A program made the position numbers and the translations under genes. This document shows positions 49,647 to 61,582 of a DNA stretch of 64,000 bases, piece after piece (position 1 is the stretch's first letter; each line of letters opens with the position of its first letter). The stretch is from Gari tellinella (lineage: Eukaryota > Mollusca > Bivalvia > Cardiida > Psammobiidae): positions 46,048,999-46,112,998 of the forward strand of contig OV277863.1 in NCBI GenBank assembly GCA_922989275.2, written 5' to 3'. Below the pieces are notes generated by a model. It made no database searches and had not been told where the DNA came from. It worked only from the letters and a program-made list of their open reading frames with translations.

Positions 49647-51790
49647 AGGTGTGTGAAGTTTGCACGACATTCGACAATTCGACATTCGACCTTTCACAAA
49701 TGAAAGGTCGAACAGCTGTCGAATTTCGACTTTCGACATTTAAGCTTTCACATAATGTAACAAATTTTGCCGATCGATAAGTCAGCTTTGCCATAATGTA
49801 GAAATATTGTCGAAATTCGACTTTCGACATTCAACATTTTTAAAACACATTACTTTGTCGAACTGATGTCGAATTTCGACGTTCGACATTTATACAAAGT
49901 CGGGAAATTGTCGAACTAGGGTTGAATTTCGACGTTCGACAAACTGCAAGTAAGGAAAAAGTCGAAATATTGTCGAAATTCGACGTTCGACATTCAAAAC
50001 TTCTTAAACACATTACTTTGTCGAACTGATGTAGAATTTCGACGTTCGACATTTATACAAAGTCGGGAAATTGTCGAACTAGGGTTGAATTTCGACGTTC
50101 GACAAACTGCAAGTAAGAGAAAAGTCGAAATATTGTCGAAATTCGACGTTCGACATTCAAAACTTCTTAAACACATTACTTTGTCGAACTGATGTCGAAT
50201 TTCGACGTTCGACATTTATACAAAGTCGGGACTTGGTCGAACTAGGGTTGAATTTCGACGTTCGACAAACTGCAAGTAAGGGAAAAAGTCGAAATATTGT
50301 CGAAATTCGACGTAAAACATTCAAAATTTCTGAAACACATTACTTTGTCGAACTGATGTCGAATTTCGACGTTCGACACTTATACAAAGTCGGGAAATTG
50401 TCGAACTAGGGTCGAATTTCGACGTTCGACAAACTGCAAGTAAGGGAAAAAGTCGAAATATTGTCGAAATTCGACATTCGACATTCAAAATTTCTGAAAC
50501 ACATTACTTCGTCGAACTGATGTCGAATTTCGACGTTCGACATTTATAGAAAGTCGGGAAATTGTCGAATTAGGGTCGAATTTCGACGTTCGACAAACTG
50601 CGAGTAAGGGAAAAAGTCGAAATATTGTCGAAATTCGACGTTCGACATTCAAAACTTCTTAAACACATTACTTTGTCGAACTGATGTCGAATTTCGACGT
50701 TCGACATTTATACAAAGTCGGGAAATTGTCGAACTAGGGTTGAATTTCGACGTTCGACAAACTGCAAGTAAGAAAAAAGTCGAAATATTGTCGAAATTCG
50801 ACGTTCGACATTCAAAACTTCTTAAACACATTACTTTGTCGAACTGATGTCGAATTTCGACGTTCGACATTTATACAAAGTCGGGACTTGGTCGAACTAG
50901 GGTTGAATTTCGACGTTCGACAAACTGCAAGTAAGGGAAAAAGTCGAAATATTGTCGAAATTCGACGTTCGACATTCAAAATTTCTGAAACACATTACTC
51001 TGTCGAACTGATGTCGAATTTCGACGTTCGACATTTATAGAAAGTCGGGAAATTGTCGAATTAGGGTCGAATTTCGACGTTCGACAAACTGCAAGTAAGG
51101 GAAAAAGTCGAAATATTGTCGAAATTCGACGTTCGACATTCAAAATTTCTGAAACACATTACTTTGTCGAACTCATGCCGAATTTCGACGTTCGACACTT
51201 ATACAAAGTCGGCAAATTGTCGAATTAGGGTCGAATTTCGACGTTCGACAAACTGCAAGTAAGGGAAAAAGTCGAACTATTGTCGAAATTCGACGTTCGA
51301 CATTCAAGATTTCTTAATACACATTCCCTCTGTTGAAATTATGTCGAATTTCGACGTCCAACAATTTCCGGACCCGGGAAAAGTCGAAATATTGTCGAAA
51401 TTCGACATTGTTCTTTCAACAATTCATTAATACATTCACTATGTCGACCTTATGTCTACTTTCGACGTTCGACAAGTGGCCTGGCAAGGAAAAAATCGAA
51501 ATATTGTCGAATTTCGACATTCGACATTTCAACAAAGCCAGTAAAGTGTCTAATTTATGTATATTTTCGACAATCGACAAATTTCCCGATAGTGCAATCG
51601 TCGAATTAGTGTCGAATATCGACGTTTGACATTGGTCTTTTACCAAAATGTCGAAAATTTGTCCAAATTCGACGTTTGACTTTCATCATATCTTAAACAC
51701 ATTCACTATGTCGAATTTATATCGAATTTCGACGTTCGACAATTTGCCGGGCCAGGAAATAGTCGAAATATTGTCGATTTCCCAATTTTT
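49647..51790. repeat. Left inverted arm: ~163 bp tandem satellite
   Basis: A unique subterminal stretch (49647-49830) is followed by about nine tandem units of ~163 bp (to about 51310) and then more divergent units to about 51790. Each unit contains three sub-units of about 54 bp, each carrying a palindromic block like GAATTTCGACGTTCGACA. Spacers include CTTCTTAAACACATTACTTT and CTGCAAGTAAGGGAAAAAG. Unit length is not a multiple of three, so the many ~73-codon open frames here are shadows of the repeat. Confidence 0.9.
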
Positions 51791-51842
51791 CTATTTTTCA
51801 AACGCGATTTTACACTATAGTCATTATCTAGACACAAGGAAA

Positions 51843-51935
51843 CTTAAAACAGATATAGAAAGTAAAGCAGGATGCGTATTTAGGCGCATTCTGCTTTACT
51901 TCCAGTCTGTTCAAAACTACATGTACCATCTGCTA
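51843..51935. repeat. Family C hairpin at the inner edge of the giant element's left arm
   Basis: AGTAAAGCAGGATGCGTATT with its complement and the CCATCTGCTAGGATA flank. Confidence 0.75.
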
Positions 51936-52534
51936 GGATACAAATCAGAAGATTTCGGAAGACATCCGGAGAAATGGCAGCCCTGATTTATAGGACGGGG
52001 TTTAGGTGAACAGCGAATAAGATCTTTCATGAATGTTAGAAATGCACAATTATATGTATTACATCCTTCTCATACCGAACTGTATAATTATGATATCAAT
52101 GGAAATATATCGAAAAGCTCAGCCTTATTTAACTTTTAAAAAGATATTACCTTCTGATCCAATCTACGAAGGATTCATTATTTTTTCCCTTATAAATTGG
52201 CCTCTGCTTTTTTGCATATTCGAATTATTATGCAGAAACACTTTCTGTGGGTCACTTTGCCATGTGGTCATCTAATTTCTGAATAACAGATTAGAATCAA
52301 TACATGAAGTTGACCTTTCATTATACACTACTCGTATTTTACAAAATACTTAGAGGGTGGCCTTTGATTTTTCTTTATCCCTATGCCTGCGAACAGACTT
52401 TGTCCATGTTACATGTACACTTTCTAGGCATTGCTGATTATAATGTCAAGGAGGTCCTTATACATGTATGTCTTTGAATTACAAGTATTGCTTATGTGTA
52501 ACTTATTGCAGGCTGGATACTGATGGATCAGTAT

Positions 52535-52608
52535 ATGCAAATAATGTAGACCCAGCTCAGATAGCTCATACAAGAGCATTCTGATCAGTGGATGCACTGT
52601 TTGCCAAA
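52535..52608. repeat. Family F hairpin relic inside the giant element
   Basis: CAAATAATGTAGACCCAGCT ... CATTCTGATCAGTGGATGCA, then CTGTTTGCC. Confidence 0.5.
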
Positions 52609-53050
52609 GCAATCATAAGCTTCAATAAGAACATAAAAGTCCTACGATGTTCAAAGGTACCTGGTGTTTCATAATATAATTGAAATACAATGGATTAACG
52701 CCATTTAAAAGATTTATCTGCAGTGCCTTTAAAGACAGATATAGCAATATTCGAAATGGGGAATTAAATTAGTTTAAAATTATAACAATGCTCTTTTCTG
52801 ATAGTTCGACCTCTAATTGCCTTTTTAAAGAAAATCATGTCGGACATAATTTTCTTTGCAAAATGTCCCGAAATATTGGAATAGAGCAATGCTATGATTT
52901 TGCAGTGCCTTTTTATGTTAACCATTTACTCCCTAGATATGCCGTTTAACGCTGTGAACTACATGTAATTCCTCCTAATGAAGAAAATTGGTACAACTCA
53001 CACAGTCATGAATATGTATCATAATAAATAATTCTATGTTCTAGCAGATG

Positions 53051-53118
53051 ATAGCTTAAGGTAAAGCAGCATGTGTAATAAGGATCATTCTGCTTTACTT
53101 TCAACCTTTTTTTCGTAG
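53051..53118. repeat. Family C hairpin inside the giant element
   Basis: TAGCTTAAGGTAAAGCAGC and CATTCTGCTTTACTTTCAAC arms. Confidence 0.65.
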
Positions 53119-53513
53119 TCACTAGTCTTCATAAATAGAAATTGGCTATGGAGTAAATGGCTCTTCTTTCACTGGTCCTTTCTTTGTTAAGGTTTTAGAG
53201 CCATAATAGAAAACATCGACCATCGATATATACATGTAGCTTTAATGTTCGTGTAGTAAGATTGTGCCGGGCATATTACAGAATAATTATGCAGAAACGG
53301 TGTTCAGAATTTCGCATTATGGATCTATAACCTTAAAACATTGTCGAAATAATAAAAAAGTTTACATTATCAAAATTTGCTTATTTTATAATGCCAATTT
53401 AAAAAACAAAAAGGTCTAACGTTCTCAAGCTTTTCAAAGTTTAAATTTTCAACAAGAATATTTAGGCCTGAAATATTTAGAATATCTTTCAACAAATTGT
53501 ATAGAGTGGAGAA

Positions 53514-53738
53514 AACGTTATTATTTCCCGTGTAAACGCAAACGAAACGCAAACGCATAGCACAAAAACGTTGAAAATGTCAATTTTTAGATATTTCTTA
53601 CAGTTCATTTTAACCTGGACAGCAAACAGTTTCGAGCCTGATCACCCGGCGTCTGATCTGGCTGCAAACTGTTTGCAGTGGAAATAAACGTTTTAGTGTA
53701 AATGCGTTTATTGGGAAAGAATAACATATTCTCCACTG
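53514..53738 (+). mobile_element. Family A MITE inside the giant element's core
   Basis: Right end intact (ATTCTCCACTG), left end GAGTGGAGAAAACG. The hairpin has lost part of its left arm (gcctgatcacccggcg). Its presence shows that the giant element was there before this insertion or carries it. Confidence 0.82.
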
Positions 53739-54216
53739 TATACCTAGACGAAAAACAGTTGATTTGGATTCTGCTTCAGCACCGGCTATTTACTGCATTT
53801 CCACTTCACCACTTTCTATTTAAATATGTTAACCCTTTACTCTAGGGCGAGTGTTAAATGACGTCATAACTATTGACTCTGTCACTCACATTACACATGG
53901 ATAGATGTAATTGGTCAATGTGTTGAGACTTGGTTCTTATTGGTACATTCAAGGCGTTTAGTCTAGTGTGATTGACAGCAACGGGCAAATAGCTACCACA
54001 CCAAGTGTAGCATTGAAAAATGCATAATGGCGCAAACTAATATAGTTTCTTTGAGACAATAATGTTTAATTGTAGTTCAAAGACGATTCACTGAAAATAT
54101 AAAACGCGCTATAGGACAAAATGTAATCGTCTTTAAGAGACGATAATGCTGAATAGTCGATATACGACTAATTCAGAAACATATCAGTCGCGTAGTACAT
54201 GTACTTTGAACATTTA

Positions 54217-54525
54217 TTAAAAATGATCGTCTCTATTACAATATAACGTTCTTAGGAACACTATCTTAACCATCGTCTGATGCGTCTTGTCACATAAAAC
54301 ACGATCCAAGTAGAGTGTATCTTCCCTAATAGAAAGGTACGCGATTCTTCCCTTCGGTTTTTGAACTGACAAAATATTTGACAAACTTTGCTTCTTTATA
54401 TATTTGTCCGGCTGAGCAGGGCAACACAGTACTTCTCGACTGTCAGTGTTATTATTTACTAAAAGTCTACATCTGCACGTGCTGACCTTGAAGGAAATGG
54501 ACAAAACTCCCACGGTATCCGTCAA
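54217..54525 (-). pseudogene. Unrecognised ORF, coding-like repeat unit A inside the giant element
   Basis: A 102-codon minus-strand frame contains CRLLVNNNTDSREVLCCPAQ, then PDKYIKKQ. A diverged second copy lies at 54655-54783 on the same strand, where the aligned frame reads CSIVVNNRVDKREVQCNPPQ. The shared residues (VNN, D-x-REV, C, P-x-Q-x-D, KK) suggest descent from protein-coding sequence. I do not recognise the family. It could be captured host exon material or an old element gene. Confidence 0.25.
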
Positions 54526-54654
54526 TAAAATGAAGTACAGTGTAGCCTACTTCCCCCGGACTTTACGACACATACCTCTCACTTGTGCATTTCGTCGCCA
54601 GATCAGGATCCAAACGGTCTGAGGCATTGCCAAGGCAGCGCCTCACTCAGTTTT

Positions 54655-54783
54655 CTTCTTGTTCTTGCTTGACGATGTATTTGTCGCAATTTGACTTCGT
54701 TTTTTTAATGTCCGTTTGGGGAGGGTTACACTGTACTTCTCTCTTGTCAACTCTGTTATTCACTACAATACTACATCAGCAAT
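54655..54783 (-). pseudogene. Coding-like repeat unit B, diverged partner of 54355-54480
   Basis: Aligned on the minus strand to the neighbouring unit, with conserved VNN, REV, Cys, Pro and KK positions. An in-frame stop just before the first Cys and another after KQEQEEN make it a dead copy if it was ever coding. Confidence 0.25.
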
Positions 54784-55249
54784 GATGCCCTCTATAGACA
54801 TGTGAGGGTTTTTTTATTTGGAAATTGTTCAAAAGAAAGAATAGTCGCAGCTTTAACTATAGACGGACCAGTTTGCTTTATTATAAGTGAACTGATCTGC
54901 ATAGCTAATTTATATATTGTATCATCTAATAATAGCTTGGTATTTATTTCTATATATTGTGTCCATACCATTTAGTTAAGTATTTTAATATTTGTCCACC
55001 TTCCCTCTAGATCGCAGATTAATTCAGTATTCGACCACCAAATGTCCTACTAACTCAATAGTTTTTTATTATATTATACTTCACATGTAATTACAAAACA
55101 TATGTTTTGTTTTCTGTGACAAAAAAAGAAAGGGTTGTTTTGTTCTGCTCTGTCTATTACAGACGAGCAAATAGGTAAGTAAGTAAGTACACAGTAATAT
55201 ATAATAACAAATATTATATATTATTCTCAAACAGATGTTAACCGAAAGT

Positions 55250-55310
55250 TTAAAGCTTAAAGCAGTCTCAATGCGCATTTAGCTTTACTCTTAACCCGCT
55301 TTAATTGGTC
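55250..55310. repeat. Family C hairpin, degraded, inside the giant element
   Basis: GCTTAAAGCAGTCTCAATGC followed by TAGCTTTACTCTTAACCCGC. Confidence 0.55.
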
Positions 55311-55544
55311 ACCTATATTCAATACTAGAAACAGTCTATGGAACAAAGGGTTAATGTTCAGGGACCACACATATAGGTTGACCAATTAACCCATTGCTCC
55401 ATATACGCATTTCAATTCACTCCAACACTAAAGAAAAAAGTTTCTGCCTAGACAGTCACCAATTTTATCATAACAAATATTTTCTATTTACCACAAACAC
55501 AAAGCCGGTTTCTTTGTTTTTAAGATAGATGAATAACCGAAATA

Positions 55545-55620
55545 CTTGAAGCAGGTTGAAGGTAAAACAGAATGCGCCTTAAGGCACATTCTGCTTTACT
55601 TTTAGTCTGCTTTATGATAC
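55545..55620. repeat. Family C hairpin (complete), inside the giant element
   Basis: TTGAAGCAGGTTGAAGGTAA with centre gcgccttaaggcac and CTTTTAGTCTGCTTTATG. Confidence 0.75.
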
Positions 55621-55933
55621 ATTTTCATGACTGTATAAATGGAAGTATTTTCGTCGGTGAAAGAATAAATTAGAGGCGTATTTATCGGGTAAAGCAGTCT
55701 GAACTTGAAACAGACCGTACCCTATAAGGCGCATCATGTTTCAATCTATAGATCAGCTATAAGGGATTAGATACCGGAAGGTAAACGTTTGCTTTTAAGT
55801 TTAAACTCATTACTCCACAGATACGCATTTTAACATCTTTCATCTTCCACTTTTTGCCGAAAATAGTTCTATTCTACGCATTCAAGAATATTTATTATTA
55901 GTAACATTCTCTATAATCTAGCAGATGATAGTC

Positions 55934-56003
55934 TAAAGCTTAAAGCAGGTTGAACGCAAAGCAGAACTGGTCTTTACTTGCATTCTACTTAACTCTAAAC
56001 GGT
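55934..56003. repeat. Family C hairpin, degraded, inside the giant element
   Basis: AGCTTAAAGCAGGTTGAACG and a decayed right arm (ttgcattctacttaactc). Confidence 0.55.
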
Positions 56004-56394
56004 CATCCATCTTCAATACTAGAAACAGCCACATGTCAATGGTTTCGGATAGAAGACCACCGACCTACTCCCAAACAGTTTGTCTTATAAATATTCCATC
56101 TTATTATAGAAATGGCATTCTACAAGTGTAAGATAATCCGTGCATGCAAGATTACTGAAAACAGTGAAGGATCAGCACAATGGCCCTCCCAGGTGACTAA
56201 TATAGTCCTGGTATAATCAGTATATACACCGTATCTATATGTAAAATATTACTTAACTAAAAATATTACATATATAGTAACTCGTACATTTAAGGTTATT
56301 GAAGACTTGATCGTGAGCAATCTTTAATATGTCACTGAACTTACCGACTATACGCCTATATAAAATTACACAAAATACATGTTATTGTATAATT

Positions 56395-56465
56395 TTTATA
56401 GTGAAGACCCTGCCCAGTGGGCTCTGGTAGGAGACACCAGGCCCGGTGTGATCTGTTTGCGGTCT
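56395..56465. repeat. Family F hairpin relic inside the giant element
   Basis: ATAGTGAAGACCCTGCCCAG, GGGCTCTGGTAGGAGACACC, GTGTGATCTGTTTGCGG. Confidence 0.5.
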
Positions 56466-56779
56466 AGCTGTACCAAATATACATCAATGCGTTACACAGC
56501 AGGTTAGACAAGTATAAGACCTAGATAAATATAGTTCGGTAGAAGACCTTTAATCTGAATTCAAACCGTGTTTCGTATAAATATTCAGGTTATACATCTA
56601 AATACAATTACAAAATAATAGTGCCTGGTACAGTTATTCATTCTTGTCAAATACATGTAGTAAACAGTGTATAACTAGATCAAAGTGCTCTTCTAGGCAC
56701 TTTCGGTCCAGTCCGCAATTGCCCCATACGTATACAGATTTAATCGCACGACTCCCGAAGACTTATTCGCACTATCTGC

Positions 56780-59700
56780 CGTTAAATTGTCGAAATTGAA
56801 ATCTGATACTTTTTCCACATTTCCCAGACTTTATAGAAATGTTGAATGTTTACCACTTTGGTGAAAGGACAATATCGAAAGTCGAAATTCGAAAATAGTT
56901 CGACTATTTACCTGTCTGGCAATTTCTCGCAAGTCGAACTTCGACAATAACTCGACATTTTCCCTGCAATGGCACTTGTAAAACGTCACAATTCCACATA
57001 AGTTCGACATTGTGAATGTGGTAAAGAAATGTTGATTGTCAAATGACGAATTTCGACAACATTTCGACTTTTTCTAGGCTCGCTAAATTATTGAACGTCT
57101 AATTTCTACACAAGTTCGACATAGTGAATGTTTTTAAGTAGTGTTGAAAGTCGAACATTGAATTTCGTCAAACGTTCGACATTTTGGTAAACGGACTATG
57201 TCGAATGTCGAAATTCGACATAATGTGTCGACTTTTTCCCGGCCTGGAAAATTGTCGTATGCCGAAATTGGACACATGATCGACATAGTGGGTGTGTTAA
57301 AGTAATTTTAAAAGAAGAAAGTCGAATATTTTGACAATTTTTCGATATTTTGGTAAAAGGATAATGTCCAACGTCGATATTCGACACTATTTCGACTATT
57401 GCACTATCGGAAAATTTGTCGATTGTCGAAAATATACATAAATTAGACACTTTACTGGCTTTGTTGAAATGTCGAATGTCGAAATTCGACAATATTTCGA
57501 TTTTTTCCTTGCCAGGCCACTTGTCGAACGTCGAAAGTAGACATAAGGTCGACATAGTGAATGTGTTAAAGAATTGTTGAAAGAACAATGTCGAATTTCG
57601 ACAATATTTCGACTTTTCCCGGGTCCGGAAAATTGTTGGACGTCGAATTTCGACATAATTTCAACAGAGGGAATGTGTATTAAGAAATCTTGAATGTCGA
57701 ACGTCGAATTTCGACAATAGTTCGACTTTCTCCCTTACTTGCAGTTTGTCGAACGTCGAAATTCGACCCTAGTTCGACAATTTCCCGACTTTGTATAAGT
57801 GTCGAACGTCGAAATTCGGCATGAGTTCGACAAAGTAATGTGTTTCAGAAATTTTGAATGTCGAACGTCGAATTTCGACAATGTTTCGACTTTTTCCCTT
57901 ACTTGCAGTTTGTCGAACGTCGAAATTCGACCCTAATTCGACAATTTGCCGACTTTGTATAAGTGTCGAACGTCGAAATTTGACATCAGTTCGACAAAGT
58001 AATGTGTTGAAGAAATTTTGAATGTCGAACGTCGAATTTCGACAATATTTCGACTTTTCCCTTACTTGCAGTTTGTCGAACGTCGAAATTCAACCCTAGT
58101 TCGACAATTTGCCGACTTTGTACAAATGTCGAACGTCGAAATTCGACACCAGTTCGACAAAGTAATGTGTTTAAGAAGTTTTGAATGTCGAACGTCGAAT
58201 TTCGACAATAGTTCGACTTTTTCCCTTACTTGCAGTTTGTCGAACGTCGAAATTCGACCCTAATTCGACAATTTCCAGACTTTGTATAAGTGTCGAACGT
58301 CGAAATTTGACATCAGTTCGACAAAGTAATGTGTTGAAGAAATTTTGAATGTCGAACGTCGAATTTCGACAATATTTCCACTTTCCCCCTTACTTGCAGT
58401 TTGTCGAACGTCGAAATTCGACCCTATTTCGACAAATTCCCGACTTTGTATAAATGACGAACGTCGAAATTCGACATCAGTTCGACAAACTAATGTGTTG
58501 AAGAAATTTTGAATGTCGAACGTCGAATTTCGACAATATTTCCACTTTCCCCCTTACTTGCAGTTTGTCGAACGTCGAAATTCGACCCTAGTTCGACAAT
58601 TTGCCGACTTTGTATAAATGACGAACGTCGAAATTCGACATCAGTTCGACAAAGTAATGTGTTTAAGAAGTTTTGAATGTCGAACGTCGAATTTCGACAA
58701 TATTTCGACTTTTCCCTTACTTTCAGTTTGTCGAACGTCGAAATTCAACCCTAGTTCGACAATTTGCCGACTTTGTATAAATGTCGAACGTCGAAATTCG
58801 ACATCAGTTCGACAAAGTAATGTGTTTAAGAATTTTTCAATGTCGAACGTCGAATTTCGACAATATTTCGACTTTTCCCTTACTTGCAGTTTGTCGAACG
58901 TCGAAATTCAACCCTAGTTCGACAATTTGCCAACTTTGTATAAATGTCGAACGTCGAAATTCGACATCAGTTCGACAAAGTAATGTGTTTAAGAAGTTTT
59001 GAATGTCGAACGTCGAATTTCGACAATATTTCGACTTTTCCCTTACTTGCAGTTTGTCGAACGTCGAAATTCAAATCTAGTTCGACAATTTGCCGACTTT
59101 GTACAAATGTCGAACGTCGAAATTCGACACCAGTTCGACAAAGTAATGTGTTTAAGAAGTTTTGAATGTCGAACGTCGAATTTCGACAATAGTTCGACTT
59201 TTTCCCTTACTTGCAGTTTGTCGAACGTCGAAATTCGACCCTAATTCGACAATTTGCCGACTTTGTATAAATGTCGAACGTCGAAATTCGACATCAGTTC
59301 GACAAAATAATGTGTTTAAGAAGTTTTGAATGTCGAACGTCGAATTTCGACAATATTTCGACTTTTCCCTTACTTGCAGTTTGTCGAACGTCGAAATTCA
59401 ACCATAGTTCGACAATTTGCCGAATTTGTTTAAATGTCGAACGTCGAAATTCGACATCAGTTCGACAAAGTAATGTGTTTAAGAAGTTTTGAATGTCGAA
59501 CGTCGAATTTCGACAATATTTCGACTTTTCCCTTACTTGCAGTTTGTCGAACGTCGAAATTCAACCCTAGTTCGACAATTTGCCGACTTTGTATAAATGT
59601 CGAACGTCGAAATTCGACATCAGTTCGACAAAGTAATGTGTTTTAAAGATGTTGAATGTCGAAAGTCGAATTTCGACAATATTTCTACATTATGGCAAAG

Positions 59701-59839
59701 TTGACTTGTCGATCGTCAAAATTTGTTACATTATGTGATAGCTTAAATGTCGAAAGTCGAAATTCGACAGCTGTTCGACCTTTCATTTGTGAAAGGTCGA
59801 ATGTCGAATTGTCGAATGTCGTGCAAACTTCACACACCT
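56780..59839. repeat. Right inverted arm: ~163 bp tandem satellite
   Basis: Mirror image of the left arm, but longer. Degenerate units occupy 56780-57215 with no partner on the left. Divergent units at 57215-57700 match the left arm's inner part closely in reverse. About twelve regular units lie at 57700-59650, then the subterminal region. The regular units carry the same three-fold GTCGAA sub-structure. Confidence 0.9.
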
Positions 59840-59848
59840 TATCATTTG
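59840..59848. repeat. Right 9-bp target-site duplication of the giant element
   Basis: TATCATTTG immediately after the right terminus, identical to 49638-49646. Confidence 0.85.
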
Positions 59849-60090
59849 TTTATTGTGAATTTGATTTCATATTGTAAATCAATACACTGTTGTTTTATAT
59901 TGAAAAGCAATGCATTGCCGTGAAATTAGTAAATAACGACCAAGCTTGATACCGATGTAAAGATTATAGTTAAGTTGATTCAAATGCAATAAATTCAGAA
60001 AATTACAGATATTTGAAATGTTTGATAATTGTTGGTTTTCATCTAAGTGACAAGCAGTTCAAAGCGTGATTAGACACCGTGTTACATGTA

Positions 60091-60336
60091 CAGTGGAGAA
60101 TCTGTTATTCTTTCCCGTTTAAACGCAAACGTACGCAAACGCAAAGCGCTAAAACGTAGAAAAGAACAACTTTTGGACAATTCTGATATTTCATGTTTAT
60201 CTTGGTGGCAAACAGTTTGGAGCCTGATCAGACGCCGGGTTACCCGGCGTCTGATCTGGCTCCAAACTGTTTGCACTGCAAATAATAGTTTTAGCGTAAA
60301 CGCGTTTATTGGGAAAGAATAACACATTCTCCACTG
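60091..60336 (+). mobile_element. Family A MITE inserted in a related hairpin
   Basis: Full length. Immediately outside, 60046-60082 and 60337-60367 hold the two halves of another core hairpin (aagcgtgattagacaccg and cccggcgtctgatctggctt), so it landed in an older relative. Confidence 0.88.
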
Positions 60337-60605
60337 TACCCGGCGTCTGATCTGGCTTCAAACAGTTTGCAATGGCTATATTTGTTTTAGCATAAGTGTG
60401 TTTTATTGTGAAAGAATAACACCTCAACGTTTTCGTATGCGACGCAAATGCATGGATTCATGTTTGGTGATTCATTGCAGGGGAGAATAAATAAATTGTC
60501 ATTTTATTTGAGCAGTGATACCACAAAATACCACCGGGAACTGCAGTATAGACTATACGTCGCCGGGAATAGGACCTTTGGTATCTAATCACTGTCTACC
60601 TCTAA

Positions 60606-60840
60606 CAGCGGGGAAGACGTTATTTTTTCCTAAATAAACGCATTTCAGCTAAACAAATTATTTCAATTGCAAATAGTTTGGAGCGAGATCAAACGTCGGA
60701 TAACCCGGCGTTTGATCAGGCTCCAAACTGTTTGCAACCACACAGATAAAACTGTCAAAATTTGGTAATTTTCTATATTTTGGTAATGCGTTTGCTTTTC
60801 GTTTACGTTTAATTGGTAAGGAATAATGTCTTCTCGATTG
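60606..60840 (-). mobile_element. Diverged family A relative
   Basis: Ends CAGCGGGGAAGACGTTATT and AATGTCTTCTCGATTG. The hairpin is nearly intact with its own variants (gagcgagatcaaacgtcgg). Confidence 0.8.
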
Positions 60841-61143
60841 TACAATGATAGCCTTTCGTAATAATGTAAATTGTCCACCACAGATAAAAATGTGTTTTCA
60901 AATATGGTCTACATGGTTTTCAACGTCAACATGACCATTTCCCGCGACCGAGATTATTAAACACTTTTATACTACTATAATAACGCTTTTTGGCAGTTCA
61001 TTTTCTAATTTTAGAATTTAGTCCTTGTAACTGAAGGAACATTGACGCAGTTGCTAAACGGTTGCCAAGCAAATCAATGTCTGGTCTGGATACTATCAGC
61101 TTGTCACAGCAAATGTTGCAGTCTCTTGGCAATGACAGTGTTA

Positions 61144-61387
61144 CAGTGGAGAAAACGTTATTCTTTACCGTTGAAACGAAACGAAAACGCATTGCAATAC
61201 AATGTAAAAAAACCCATATCTTTTTGACAACTCTGATTATTCATTTTAATACAAGTGGCAAACAGTTTGGAGCCTAATCAGACGCTGGGTTACCCGGCGT
61301 CTGATCTGGCTCCAAACTGTTTGCAGTGAAAATAATAGTTTTAGCGTATACGCGTTTATAGGGGAAAGAATAACGTTTTCTCCACTG
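61144..61387 (+). mobile_element. Family A MITE
   Basis: GAAAACGTTATTC subfamily ends, TA flanks, hairpin nearly complete. Confidence 0.88.
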
Positions 61388-61582
61388 TAACCATAATTTC
61401 ATGTATTGAATTATAGAAACTGGTTTATAATATAATACATATAATATTATATGATTTTAATACTTTTAATTCCTTATTTGGAATATTTTTTTCTTTATTG
61501 CATAATTTCATAATCACATGTACCACCGCAAGAAATAACCTTCTTCTTTAGCTGTTTCACCGTAAAAGTATCGACTAATATA

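Larger units (their letters stand above)
51791..56779. other. Core of the giant element: no recognisable transposase
   Basis: AT-rich, with no ORF above about 100 codons. It contains hairpin copies of family C (about 51843, 53051, 55250, 55545, 55934), family F relics (about 52535 and 56395), a family A element (53514-53738) and a pair of diverged coding-like repeats (54355-54785). Nothing resembles a DDE transposase, so it is presumably mobilised in trans or dead. Confidence 0.7.
49647..59839. mobile_element. Giant long-TIR (foldback/Mutator-like) element with satellite arms, non-autonomous
   Basis: Both ends read AGGTGTGTGAAGTTTGCACG inward in opposite orientation, and both are flanked by the direct repeat TATCATTTG (49638-49646 and 59840-59848). 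That is a clean 9-bp target-site duplication. The arms (49647-51790 and about 56780-59839) are inverted copies of each other, built mostly of tandem ~163 bp units rich in TTCGAC/GTCGAA. The core of about 5 kb holds smaller repeats, one family A insertion and no recognisable transposase. A 9-bp duplication and tandem-repeat-built long TIRs suggest a Mutator-like or foldback element moved in trans. The superfamily assignment is inference. Confidence 0.85.

Noticed and set aside
49647..51310. CRISPR-like regular repeats
   Set aside because: Spacers are the same in every unit, the units are much longer than CRISPR repeats, and the DNA is eukaryotic.
51791..56779. A transposase gene in the core of the giant element
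   Set aside because: No frame over about 100 codons and no DDE-like, zinc-finger or SWIM-type motif seen; stops are frequent in all frames.
49840..59646. Tandem ~73-codon ORFs (MSNVEIRHQFDKVMCLRSF and similar) in the giant element's arms
   Set aside because: The unit is about 163 bp, not a multiple of three, and the same text is open in several frames. This is satellite DNA, not a repeat protein.
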